From: Nemania diffusa
Lineage: Eukaryota; Ascomycota; Sordariomycetes; Xylariales; Xylariaceae
Direction of reading: 5' to 3'
Assembly (NCBI GenBank): GCA_038501195.1
Contig: JBBPUQ010000002.1
Location: 2,418,001-2,482,000, forward strand
Length of the DNA: 64,000 nt
Notes under the pieces: generated by a model
The model's database searches: none
The model's input: the letters and a program-made list of their open reading frames with translations, nothing else
What the model was told of the DNA's origin: nothing
Program-made: the position numbers and the translations under genes
Part shown: piece after piece, positions 12,021 through 21,791 of the stretch
Numbering within the stretch: the stretch's first letter is position 1
Layout: every line of letters starts with the position of its first letter

Positions 12021-13103
12021 TTAAATCACATTGTTATTAATGACATCTGTATCGTTATTTTGGAACTGCTCGGCTGTTTCCGCCAGGTCCTTGCAGCTGG
12101 AAAGAAAGCCCCAGCTTCGCATGCAGTTGAACTCGCAGCTCAATTGCGCATACTCGGGACTGTTCGTTGCGCATCCATCCCCAAGCATGATGGTGTCAAA
12201 GCCCTTAGAGTAGGCATCCTGTAAAGTACCCATGACACATTGATCCGTGTTGAGGCCGGTGAACAAGAGGGTGCGGAGATTGTTCGTTTCCAAATACTCA
12301 GTACAAGCTGTCATCTTGTCACACATTCCAGAGCTTCGGTTTTTGTAAAAGTGAACGTCTGGTTTCTCAGTTTGCTTGCTTTGTTCGTATGCATCCGCCA
12401 GTCTACCATGGAGCCAGGCATTCCACGAGCCGCGACTCATAACGCCACCCGCATCTACAGTTGTACCGTCCTCGAGTGTGATACTGCCGATTGGGTCGCC
12501 GATGCCCTTCTGGCTCCGGAACTCGCCATCGCTGCTATAATTGTCCCCGGGCTGGAGCTTACCCCAAAGTAAGCCGTTGAGTTCGGGATGCCAGCCGAAC
12601 GTCCGCCATGGTCCTGGGTCCATCTTCTCGATGTCCTCATTAGAGTAACCGGTGGTTATCCATACAATTTGTATGCCTGCAGAGCGGGCAGCCGGGATTG
12701 CGTATCAATCAATGATTAGAAGAGCTGTCTTTGCTGGGTCAATCATCACTGGCGTATAGTGGCATTGCAGCTTGATTGCTCGCTCGATGGGATCAGACGT
12801 TGGTGAGGCAGGGTGTGTCAAATCAAACCCGTCCTCTTTGGACCACTTCCAAAAGTTACCTGAGTGACCTAGAACCGTTGGCTGCTGACCGTCGCGCTGT
12901 GCCACACGAAAGGTAGGCACGTCGGAAACAGCCGGAGGCATCGTAACCGACTTCGTAGATATCGTGGAGGCTAAGAGACAGTTGATGACTGTATTAATGT
13001 GTTGGGCGCTTCGGACACCCAAGAAATGCTTCGAGGAAAAGGTCGCCCGGTCTATCTGCCTGGCCAGGGAGGAAATTCTCCTACTAAACAGACACTGCAG
13101 CAT
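12021..13103 (-). pseudogene. isochorismatase-family cysteine hydrolase with internal deletion and stop
   Basis: Cysteine hydrolases of this family cleave small amides or vinyl ethers with an Asp-Lys-Cys triad. The upstream part (12705..13103) ends in the catalytic-Asp strand TALLIID. The downstream part (12021..12702) carries the Lys strand (HFYKNRSSGM) and the nucleophile (NTDQCVMGT). Both halves are in the same frame, but directly after LLIID comes TGA, then YAIPAARSAGIQIVW. In relatives a segment of roughly 25-30 residues beginning MQNFF lies between these two points; here it is absent and the join reads through a stop. No GT or GC donor nearby can bridge it. The translated start could be the ATG at 13103, which gives an Arg/Ser-rich leader resembling a mitochondrial presequence, or the ATG at 12941. 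The rest is well preserved, so the lesion looks recent, or it is an assembly error. Confidence 0.75.
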
Positions 13104-13808
13104 ATTGGGGCGTAGGGAAGATAGGAACGAATGGGCCGCCAGCAAAAGTCCGCCGGGTTGCCGCCGGGTTGCCGCCCTGTACTACCTATCTAAGACACTG
13201 ATAGATACCATATATTTTTCTTGAAATACCGCTTGTTTCATCAGTATTCCTAATCGTTGTCAGTGGTTGTCTGCCTATTAGTAGCTATTTATATAATTTA
13301 CCGTAGGCACCGTCCACAGTCTTTGATGACTTGGCATTTCTCGCTAGGCTCGAAAAGCTTGAGAAGATGAGACTTTATCAGTACTCGACAAGGCGTATAA
13401 CCTTTCCTATTCGCAAAGTAATTCGCTTTTATATAATCTCTTAACCTTATAGGAGCAGTCGCAATATGCTGCAAAGACTAACGAGGCTAGAAAGTTGCGG
13501 CATGCCGTCCAGGTATCATGATAGGCCAGCGGTAAACGAAACTAGTATATTGATTGTGTTATCGAAGTCTTTTTCTCTGTCTTTGTTCTATAATTTAGGT
13601 ATGTGATTGTACTTTAGAACAACCACAGTGTCTATGAAACAGAGTTATTGTCCGTAGATTAATTGGCATCGCCTACAGCTATAAATATCCGGGGGTATCA
13701 ATCAAGAATCTTGGAACACTATTCTGAATTAATGACAACTACCTCGGAATAGAGAATTTTGCACTCTAGACAATAAAGCATACGACATCGCTCCATGAAA
13801 ACACAAGC
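13104..13808. promoter_or_regulatory. region between the divergent hydrolase and SprT-like genes
   Basis: About 705 bp of AT-rich sequence between two divergent genes. A short direct duplication (GGGTTGCCGCC, at about 13155-13177) lies close to the hydrolase. No clear TATA element or other site is recognised. Confidence 0.4.
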
Positions 13809-14582
13809 ATGGATTATTACGAACATCCACACGTCAATACTCTCAAGGCAATAGCTGAGAACTGGTTCCTCGAGCCAGGTTTAAACTCACGCCAGTCTTC
13901 GAGGACTGACACGCCACACGATGCACGGGCTATAACACGGTTAGTTTCGACCGCTTCATGGGCTGTCCAAAATCCGTACTCCGACACGGTTGCAGAATTC
14001 GTCAAGCGATACCGTAAGGCCCAAGAAACAGATCTGGAGAAAATGCGTAACGGGGAAATTGTGGACTTGTTCGGCAAGTTTATGGAGGACATCGATAGGC
14101 TGTTTTTCTTTGCCCAACTCGCCCGGAATGTAGAAAGTAAGGAGGGGTCAAAGGTCAGATTTGTTCGCTTACGAGTCACCGACAAGCTCCCCGAGGGTCC
14201 TTGGTCAGGCTCATTTTCGCAGCCAAAAGAAGGGCCTTTAATTACTGTATTCCGTTATAGCAAGGAAGGCAAGCGCCACGGCCATTACCCATTCGAGCAT
14301 ATGCTTCACACGTTGCTGCACGAGATGTGCCACGCATACTTGGGACTCTTTAGCGATAACCGCCACAGATTTAAAGAGTGGGTGGATGATTTTGAGGGGC
14401 ATGGCGAGATGTTTTGGGTGCTTCTTCGCTTTATTGCGGAGAAAATAGGTGTGTACACTAAATCGGAGAGATGGCAAGACAAGATAGATAAGGCCAACGA
14501 CCAATGCTACGCCCGTACAAAGACCCTGGGGGAGCCTGGAACTTGGGGATCACCAGAGAAAACTTTGATGGGCGGTTACTAG
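13809..14582 (+). CDS. SprT-like zinc metalloprotease domain protein
   Basis: A single exon of 257 residues. It contains the SprT metalloprotease signature: HEMCH at residues 171-175 (HExxH, two zinc ligands and the catalytic Glu) and a third His in GHGEMF at about 197-202. SprT-domain proteins include the DNA-protein crosslink proteases Spartan and Wss1, but this protein has no visible UBZ, SHP or PIP motif, so DNA repair cannot be inferred. It resembles the many short fungal SprT-like proteins of unknown substrate. No signal peptide is seen, so it is probably intracellular. The start is the only sensible ATG before the conserved region. The substrate is unknown. Confidence 0.8.
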   Translation: MDYYEHPHVNTLKAIAENWFLEPGLNSRQSSRTDTPHDARAITRLVSTASWAVQNPYSDTVAEFVKRYRKAQETDLEKMRNGEIVDLFGKFMEDIDRLFFFAQLARNVESKEGSKVRFVRLRVTDKLPEGPWSGSFSQPKEGPLITVFRYSKEGKRHGHYPFEHMLHTLLHEMCHAYLGLFSDNRHRFKEWVDDFEGHGEMFWVLLRFIAEKIGVYTKSERWQDKIDKANDQCYARTKTLGEPGTWGSPEKTLMGGY

Positions 14583-15197
14583 GTCCTTACGGATAAATAC
14601 ATTTTTTTAACAAATTATTTTTTTTACATTGCTAGCTGAGTTGTTCTAAAATTTCAACGTGAACTTGAACTGTTTCAAGAAAAGTATTAATGTCAGTGAC
14701 TATGAAGAAGGTAAGGGATAGCAAAGCCACCAGACAACGGTCCGTCTGTACAGATTACTGTATTACCGCGTGTTTAATATTGCTTGAAATATTGTAACAA
14801 GATCTGGACAGTAACGGCGCTAGCTGCCTTCTTCCCCCGAGACCACCTATTGTCCGACTTGAGGTTTCGGGAGGCCCCGAATCAAGAAGCATATTCAAAA
14901 TTGTGTAACCCATCCACGGGCCGTGTTCTATCTTCAACCTAGAGTTGATATGTCGTAGTAGTCACCTAATCATATGGAATAGAAGCCAACTCGTAGGTCT
15001 GAAAGGCTGACCAAAACTGGAGTGTATGGCTACGCACATGTCCACTAGAACGGGGAGGGAAATATCTATCTATCTACTTATAACAGTTAGCCAAAATATT
15101 TAGCTTCCTTAGGCTTATGAGCATAAGTCGCATAGCCACCAGCGCCCCCTCATCATCATCACCTCATACCCATGAGTCCGCTCGTATCACAGGCCAG
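14583..15197. other. intergenic, convergent 3' ends
   Basis: A 615-bp gap between the converging SprT-like and monooxygenase genes, with T-rich stretches just after the SprT-like stop (14603-14630) that may serve 3' end formation. Nothing else is recognised. Confidence 0.5.
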
Positions 15198-16877
15198 TTA
15201 ATTCAGCCAGCTCAGAAATTCATCGAAATGCCCCAGGGTACCGATGGCGGCAACATAGCCATCGGGGCGTATGTACGCGAAGCCGGGATGCGCGAAGCCA
15301 TAGGTCCCATGCAGGCGGTGGCTGTAAGCGTGCTCGCCGCCCCTCTCCTGCACGACCATGTGGACACGGGCCTTGTCGACATTGTTCCCTCCGAACCGGG
15401 CGGCGGCGCGCTTCATCTCCTCTAGTTCCGTGCCCGTACGAAGGCTGCCGGAGAAGAGGACGAGGTTGTGCGAGGCCGGGACGAGGAGCTTGTGCAGCCG
15501 CCTCGCCTCGCCGCCGACGTCGACGTCGCCGTCGGGCGCGCGGTCGCCGGCCATCACGGGCCCGCTGTACCCGGTCTCGCCGTGCACGATGCGGCTCTCG
15601 CGGTAGTTGACGCCGAACTGCGAGATGAAGGCGTAGATGGCCTCGAGCTTGCCCTTGGAGGCGACCCAGGGCGCGAGCCAGGGCAGGGCCCAGTTCCGCA
15701 GGTACACGGTCAGCGGGTTAGTCATGCTGAGGAGGTTGAAGGTCTTGTCCGTCTTGGCGATCAGCTCCTGGCCGATGGGGCGGCGCTCGGCGTCGAGCGT
15801 GTCGAGGAAGCTGTCGGGGCGCTCCCCGCGGACCACGCGACCTAACTTCCAGCCGAGATTAACGGCGTCTTGCATGGATGTGTTGAGGCCCTGGCCGCCT
15901 ACGGGGGAGTGGATGTGAGCAGCGTCACCGATGAGGAGCAGCCGGGCATCGCGGTATGAGTCGACGATGCGGTGGTGAAGTCGGAAGCTGGTCACCCACG
16001 TGGCGTTGGTTATCTCACCACCGCCCGGGATTCTATTATCTACTGCCGCCTTGATCTCATCGAGTGTCGGTGTGGCGTTGGTAAACTTAGGGTTACGAGA
16101 TATCATGATCCGGACCCAGCCCTCCGCCATGGGGAATATGGCGAATAGACCATTCCCAAGGATTAAGTGGTATCTATCTATAGGGAGCGTGAAGTTTTCG
16201 ATTGTCGCTGGAGCCATCGAGGTCAGTATATAGTGTCTCTCTGTGATGCTAAGTTTGAGAAGGCTGAAGTCCAACTTACCATCACACATTATAAACTCGT
16301 GAGGATATTGAGCGCCTTCGAATTTGATATTTCTTGAGCTCTTACGCACGGCGCTGCGAGCCCCATCTGCGCCAATAATATACTTGGTTCTGATCTTTTT
16401 CTCAACCCCATCATAAGCACTACGGATGGTGACATCAACACCCTCCTCATCCTGAACGATGCTCGTAGCTTCGAGACCCCGCTCAATTTCGTGCCCATAC
16501 CTCTCCTTCAAACATTCGTCAAGGTACGCTTCAGTGTCGGCCTGAGAAAGCAAGCACGGCAGGCCAAACTCAGAGTCTCTGTGGTTTGCCACTTGCCTAA
16601 CGTCGATGTCAACGATGGGCTTATTGTTCATCCAAGCCATAGGACCGCCTGTGAGATTCCCCTTCTCATAGAGTTTCCGGGCCTCGCCGTGGCGGTTCAT
16701 CATTTCGAAGCTTCGGGGCTGTATTATTAAAGCACGCGATCTGTCAGAGCGTTCATGGGCTTTGTCGATAATGCGGAAGGCTAGTCCTTGAGCCGCAAGC
16801 TCGAGGGCTAGCATAGTACCGGCTGGCCCGCCACCGACGATGAGGACATCGAGATCATGTTTTGGGGTAGCAGACAT
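15198..16877 (-). CDS. FAD-dependent aromatic-type monooxygenase (group A)
   Basis: A single exon of 559 residues. It belongs to the flavin monooxygenases that hydroxylate aromatic rings using NAD(P)H and oxygen (phenol 2-monooxygenase, MhpA and PheA relatives). The dinucleotide-binding motif VGGGPAG lies at about residues 14-20, the DG motif GADGARSAVR in the middle, and the GD motif LIGDAAHIHSPVGGQGLN at about 310-330; these three mark the family. The C-terminal ~150 residues form the thioredoxin-like tail usual in this group (ASHNLVLFSGS, ending AYIRPDGYVAAIG). No membrane segment is seen. It lies 400 bp downstream of an SDR gene on the same strand, so the two could act on the same compound, but no polyketide synthase or regulator is near. 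The substrate cannot be told from sequence. Confidence 0.88.
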   Translation of the reverse strand: MSATPKHDLDVLIVGGGPAGTMLALELAAQGLAFRIIDKAHERSDRSRALIIQPRSFEMMNRHGEARKLYEKGNLTGGPMAWMNNKPIVDIDVRQVANHRDSEFGLPCLLSQADTEAYLDECLKERYGHEIERGLEATSIVQDEEGVDVTIRSAYDGVEKKIRTKYIIGADGARSAVRKSSRNIKFEGAQYPHEFIMCDGKLDFSLLKLSITERHYILTSMAPATIENFTLPIDRYHLILGNGLFAIFPMAEGWVRIMISRNPKFTNATPTLDEIKAAVDNRIPGGGEITNATWVTSFRLHHRIVDSYRDARLLLIGDAAHIHSPVGGQGLNTSMQDAVNLGWKLGRVVRGERPDSFLDTLDAERRPIGQELIAKTDKTFNLLSMTNPLTVYLRNWALPWLAPWVASKGKLEAIYAFISQFGVNYRESRIVHGETGYSGPVMAGDRAPDGDVDVGGEARRLHKLLVPASHNLVLFSGSLRTGTELEEMKRAAARFGGNNVDKARVHMVVQERGGEHAYSHRLHGTYGFAHPGFAYIRPDGYVAAIGTLGHFDEFLSWLN

Positions 16878-17280
16878 TTCAGTTCGGTATGAAAGCCGAA
16901 CGCTATTTGACTTGATAAAAATTATGTGAAAATAACCATAAGCCTAGGTGATTTGGTTTAGAAAGTAGCTGGGAATTTGAAAGGAGATATTATCTACGAG
17001 GGAGCAGCTAGGCTATGCGAGGACAAGACGACAAGGGCGAGTGTGCCAGTGTTGCATAGTTGTTGCTGGTGACTCAAGATAGGTTATGGAACTGACCTCA
17101 ACGTAAGGGGGGGAACATCAGCGATTTTAAAGGTGACAGAGTAGATGAAGATGGGTGGTTCATGATTATATACAACCCCCCCTTTATGCCACATTTGGCG
17201 ATCCTACAGCCCTATAGTTAGATTTTATCGAGATGGTTCGCTTTGAGCATGGCAGAATCCTGGCTTGATTAGCTCTTGTA
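16878..17280. other. intergenic between the SDR and monooxygenase genes
   Basis: 403 bp that hold the monooxygenase promoter and the SDR 3' flank. A run of C (CAACCCCCCCTTTATG) occurs near 17175. No further sites are recognised. Confidence 0.45.
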
Positions 17281-18204
17281 TCACGTTTCTCCTCCCTTGC
17301 GGTCCTCTTCCTCATAAACAAGTATGCCGAAAGTACTTACCAGCATGCCCTCCCATCCCAGCCGTGACAACCAAGAGGCCACAGTGGCTAACCCACCACG
17401 CCATATGTCGAGTTTCGGCTTTGGTTTCAACAAGTCACCGGCGACCTGTTTCGCGAACTTGCCAGCATCGACCCACTGCGCGCTCTTCAAGAACTCTCTG
17501 CCCTCGATCTTGCTTGACACGGCGCTATAAAGACTTTGCTCAGGGACTTTGGACGGGGCGTTCTCGAACAGCTTGGTGCGCACACTGCCTGTCATCAGTG
17601 TGACACAGCCGATGCCTAGAGGAGCAAGCTCAATGCGCAAGCTCCTCGCGGCAGCATGCACCGCAGCCTTTGACGCATTGTATGCGGCTTGGTAGGGTGG
17701 GGCGAAGACCTCGTTGACACTGCCTAACATGACAACTGTGCCTTTCCGCCTCACGGCTCTCTCATTCGTCGAATCAGAGACCTTCTGGTGCATGAGAAGC
17801 GGGATGAAGGCTTGTGTTACTGCTAACGAGCCAACGAGATTCGTGTCGATCACCCTTTTCAGGTCAGATATCTTGGTGTCTGACAAGGGCATTACGTGGT
17901 TCACGCCAGCATTGTTGATTAAGAAATCTAGCCTTCCCCTAGGCTCAGAGTCTGTACTAGACCGTTCATTGCTACTGCCGCTCGCTAACTTCGCTTGCAC
18001 TATTGCTACGGCCTGCTCGATCGACGGCTCGGACGTCACGTCCAGGGCCAACGTCTCGATGCCGAGGCCTGCGAGGCTCGCCATCTTGGACGGGTCGCGC
18101 GCCGTGGCAAAAACACGGAGACCACGGAGCTGGAACTCAATTGCCAATGCGGCACCGATCCCGCCATCGCTACATCCTGTGATGAGAACCGTCTGCTGGG
18201 GCAT
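17281..18204 (-). CDS. short-chain dehydrogenase/reductase, Ayr1-like
   Basis: A single exon of 307 residues. It is a classical SDR: cofactor motif TGCSDGGIG at residues 9-17, NNAG at about 97-100, and a YNASK catalytic Tyr/Lys pair. The cofactor loop (FATARDPSKM) carries an Arg that favours NADPH. Length, the ITGCSDGGIG start and the C-terminal hydrophobic stretch (LATVASWLSRLGWEGMLVSTFGILVY) fit the 1-acyl-dihydroxyacetone-phosphate reductase group (yeast Ayr1), which sits on lipid droplets and the ER. Fungi have many paralogues of this group with other substrates, so the substrate remains open. It lies upstream of the monooxygenase on the same strand. Confidence 0.85.
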   Translation of the reverse strand: MPQQTVLITGCSDGGIGAALAIEFQLRGLRVFATARDPSKMASLAGLGIETLALDVTSEPSIEQAVAIVQAKLASGSSNERSSTDSEPRGRLDFLINNAGVNHVMPLSDTKISDLKRVIDTNLVGSLAVTQAFIPLLMHQKVSDSTNERAVRRKGTVVMLGSVNEVFAPPYQAAYNASKAAVHAAARSLRIELAPLGIGCVTLMTGSVRTKLFENAPSKVPEQSLYSAVSSKIEGREFLKSAQWVDAGKFAKQVAGDLLKPKPKLDIWRGGLATVASWLSRLGWEGMLVSTFGILVYEEEDRKGGET

Positions 18205-18803
18205 CGTTTACCTACCTACCTAGGTAGATAATTAGTAACAAGTAGATATAAGTAGTAATACCAACTCACCCCTCGTTCTGGGAGAGCAGGCTCAGATACG
18301 CACGTATCTATACTTTAGCTGGGGGTGGATGTTGATGTGTTACGGAATACGCGATACTAGTTACCTTACAGTAGATAAATATATAGTAGATCGGTTACTC
18401 CAAACAAACGAGTCGTTGTGGCACCCCATCGCCGCTCATATGTACCCACCATACCCATGACGTGCGATCCATCCGATCCGATTTTTGGCTCAGCTAATGA
18501 ACATACCCGGATCAACCCTGTTTCGCCAGAAACCATTGGACGAGTATGAGAAGTGAGACAAGCCCCTGTATCAAGCCGTAACCTAATGTGCAGTAAGTTC
18601 GACAGGTTACTTCTCCTCCCTTTGTTTAAGCAAGGGACCGACCGTCCCGTCGGCTTACCCGTACGCATCGAGCCATATACCACTCGTTTCGTAACACATA
18701 TAAAGCATCCTCATTCTTACGACGGTATTACCTACCTAAGTAGATGGGAAGGGTTTTGTTATTCTGTACACGACTTCATTCTATTCTATGCCCAAGTCAA
18801 GTG
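18205..18803. other. intergenic with ACCTAGGT palindrome
   Basis: About 600 bp upstream of the SDR gene and downstream of the GH43 gene. Repeated CCTACC units and an exact ACCTAGGT palindrome (18218-18225) lie 14 bp before the SDR start codon. No gene is seen. Confidence 0.5.
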
Positions 18804-20300
18804 TTATGGTTTTGCTACAGAAATAGAACCAAACCGTGTCCTAGCGGTTGATGCACGCACCCCATCTGCCCCTGTTGAAAATGAGCTGTCATTTATAGTG
18901 ATCTTGGGCTCATGTAGATTGTCAACGAACACGCTGATTGCAGAACCAACAGCCGTAATCCTCAACTGATGTCTTGTTGTCGCCCTAATTACTGCGTGCT
19001 CTTGACTTAGAATGGACGATGTGCCATTGACAACCTTCTCGAGGGTCACGCCTCCAGAAACCGATATCTTAGCATAGTAGCCGCTCAGCTGCGCAAGGTC
19101 ATCTGTCACGTTGGCCGCGCGGAACAGGAGTCCCGCGTCGGCGTCCGAGTGCGGGACCGAGACGGTGGCGTCGTAGACAAGGTCGCCAAAGTTGGTGTCG
19201 AGCATGGCGACGGCGGCTCCGAAGGTCGTCGTCAGCTGCCGACCGGCAACGGACCACTTGCTGCCGTACTGCTTCCACCCAATCACCTGCCCATCGGCGA
19301 AGTTGTCCTGGACAAGCATCTTCACGGGGGCGATCGTGCCGTCTTCGTTGAAGTACATGCGGTCGTATGCCAGCACGCGGTGGTTGCCATCCGTCTCGCT
19401 GAGCGGGCGCCGATGGTAGATGATGTACCAGATATCCGTTCCGGGGATGTGGATGACACCATTATGGCCACTGCCCTTGGCCACAGCCGGGTCTTGTTGC
19501 AGGATGCTGGCCAGTTTAGTGAACGGGCCCATGATAGAGTCTGACATGGCATAGGACACGCTGTAATCCGGACCGGTCCAGACACCTTCGGACCACATCA
19601 AATAGTATTTCCCATTACGCTTGATCATCTGGGTCCCTTCGACATAGCCCTCGGGTGTGATTTCCTTGAACGAGGTTCCGTCGTCGAATTTCCCGATAGA
19701 GATCATGTCCTCATTCAGCTTGGCCATGTTGCAGTGAGAGTGGCCACCGTAGAAGATGTAAGCCTGCCCATCGTCATCGATGAAGACGTCCTGGTCTATG
19801 GGCTGTGCATCGTTGTAATACTCGCCGATAAGCGGCTTGCCGATGGCGTCCACGTAGGGGCCCTCGGGCTTGTCGGCTACAGCGACCCCAATGCCGCCAA
19901 TGACACCGGCCTCCGGTTGGCCCTCCTGAATGTCATTCGCGCCGAAGTACAGGTAGTATTTCCCATGCCGGGATATCGGCGCTGGCGCCCATACGGCCCT
20001 GGTCGCCCACTTGACATCTTTTATCGTCAAAATATTCTCATGCTTTTCCCAGTGTATCAAATCAGGACTGGAGAAGGCGTCCAGATACGTCTGCTGGTCG
20101 TAGCCATAAGATGAAGTTGGGAATACCCAATACTTCCCTTCGTAGAACTCGGTATCGGGATCTGCATACCATCCATCTACAAAGGGATTCCCAGCCTCAG
20201 AGGTAGTAAAGTCGAGTTTGGGCTGGGACATGAAGGGCAGAGCCCGCGTTATCGTCAGGAAGATTAGACTGACGAGTGCTTGTAATAAATACCGTACCAT
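18804..20300 (-). CDS. secreted glycoside hydrolase family 43 protein
   Basis: 498 residues from the ATG at 20300. MVRYLLQALVSLIFLTITRALP is a good signal peptide. The GH43 five-bladed propeller follows, with catalytic Asp in FVDGWYADPD, the pKa-modulating Asp in PIDQDVFIDDDG, and the acid Glu in GYVEGTQM; WAPAPISRHGKYYLYF is another family hallmark. After about residue 340 comes a beta-sandwich (DNFADGQVIGW to the end) of the kind found in CBM66 or concanavalin-like modules. The family cleaves arabinan, xylan or galactan side chains; substrate choice is not visible. The start is chosen for the signal peptide. The frame stays open upstream to an ATG at 20627, which would add 109 residues with a transmembrane segment (see next entry). 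Several N-glycosylation sequons fit secretion. Confidence 0.88.
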   Translation of the reverse strand: MVRYLLQALVSLIFLTITRALPFMSQPKLDFTTSEAGNPFVDGWYADPDTEFYEGKYWVFPTSSYGYDQQTYLDAFSSPDLIHWEKHENILTIKDVKWATRAVWAPAPISRHGKYYLYFGANDIQEGQPEAGVIGGIGVAVADKPEGPYVDAIGKPLIGEYYNDAQPIDQDVFIDDDGQAYIFYGGHSHCNMAKLNEDMISIGKFDDGTSFKEITPEGYVEGTQMIKRNGKYYLMWSEGVWTGPDYSVSYAMSDSIMGPFTKLASILQQDPAVAKGSGHNGVIHIPGTDIWYIIYHRRPLSETDGNHRVLAYDRMYFNEDGTIAPVKMLVQDNFADGQVIGWKQYGSKWSVAGRQLTTTFGAAVAMLDTNFGDLVYDATVSVPHSDADAGLLFRAANVTDDLAQLSGYYAKISVSGGVTLEKVVNGTSSILSQEHAVIRATTRHQLRITAVGSAISVFVDNLHEPKITINDSSFSTGADGVRASTARTRFGSISVAKP

Positions 20301-20627
20301 TTCAAGCGTCTGTATCAGCTTATGGGATATAGTATAGTTGCCAAGTGAGGTGTTGTTCCAGACTTCACGTACGAAGAGCCAATAGCTGTCGGGTAATAGC
20401 CAGAAGATACGTATGCCAGAAACATAGGCACCCAGCATGATAATTCCGCACATAAGCAGACTTATATAGACACCATATATTCGGCGTCTGTATGCGGGGG
20501 CCGTTGTCTTCTGCCCGTCTGCCAGCCCGAGCGGGCGCGTGCCCTTCTCGTCGATAAAGGCAGCTCCCATGTCCGGCGATGACCCCGGGCGATGGTCATC
20601 CGACCTAATCGCAAGATTCGGGGCCAT
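20301..20627 (-). other. in-frame upstream extension of the GH43 ORF
   Basis: 109 codons without a stop, in frame with the GH43 gene, starting at the ATG at 20627. They encode a polar leader (~45 residues) and a hydrophobic stretch (VYISLLMCGIIMLGAYVSGI) followed by a Trp-rich segment. If translated, the enzyme would be a type II membrane protein instead of secreted. It could equally be the 5' leader or the remnant of another gene; I prefer the shorter start. Confidence 0.35.
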
Positions 20628-21791
20628 ACCGGATGCTTGCACTGCACACCGTCCGAATGACCAATCGACCTCTTCGCGATGGCACCTTAAAGTAACATGC
20701 TATGTCCAACTTGCAGTAGATAGATAAGGTTGGCTCTTGGCATCTCCAAGGCCTGTCTATCCGTAGGTTGTGGACAGTGGGGTTCTCTAGGGAGTTGAGT
20801 TAGATATTATGGCGGGGAAGCCTGTGCTATAATCCTTATAGGTAGGTGGTAGCATACCTACTGTAGCGTAGGTATACCGCCAAGTCTCAAAAGGTTGACT
20901 GATAGATAAGTGTATACAGAGATACTAGGTAAGTCATATACTTTATTTTCTAGACTACTTAAGTACTTACATAGATATTTATAAGTAACTCACGTGATAG
21001 CGTATTATTTGATCAGTTATCTGCTCCCTATGCATTTCATACCCTTAATTTCACGCTCCCTTCTGCTGTTTGAAACCTTTCCGTTAAACCCTCGTTAGAC
21101 AGAATGGACATGATCAAACAACAAAGTTCTCGTTTTTTATGATGATTCGAACTATAGCTAATAAATAGATCTCGTCTCTATCAAGTCTCTTATAAGCTAA
21201 TTGCTACTAATTAATCAATTTAATCATATCGTCGATTTTACGCTTCGTATCTATCTTGTATAGTATAGAATATTAGAGGGGTCTTAGATAGTACATTGCT
21301 AACATCATTCTCAGGATTCTCTTCTACACCTGTATCTATCTAGATAGTTAATACAGGAACATATCTACATACTATAGACAGCTGGGGCGTTTTGTAGATA
21401 AGTTCAGACATGATCCTAGCTAGGAGCCGTTCGTCAAGTTCGCAATACACACTTGATAGCTAAATTATGTCTGACTCTCAAACTACCATATGGATGAGGG
21501 GATACCAATTATCCGTCAATCTTCATCGTTCAGAGTTAGGCGCAACACACACAACGCCTAAAATGGCATATCGGGTTTTATTTTCCGCGGCCCAAACTAG
21601 GTGGTATACGTAACGACTTCCGACTTTCCACCTCAACCAACAGATCGACCAGCTGTCCGTTACTGTGGTTAACGTCAGATTCAAAGCTGCATGTAGATCA
21701 ACTACGTGTCGTCGCCAAAGGGCGACTGCTTTATCCCTCTCACTACAGTAAGTAGGCCCCGAGATGGAATTACAAGTCTAAGCGCATCACG
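20628..21791. other. AT-rich divergent intergenic region, 1.16 kb
   Basis: Lies between the divergent GH43 and glycosyltransferase genes. The segment from about 20840 to 21440 is strongly AT- and TA-rich, with many TATCTA and TAGATA words. No frame or repeat end is recognisable. Both promoters must be here. Confidence 0.5.

Noticed and set aside
15198..18204. Monooxygenase plus SDR as a secondary-metabolite gene cluster
   Set aside because: No polyketide synthase, NRPS, terpene cyclase, transporter or pathway regulator nearby; two tailoring-type enzymes alone are not enough.
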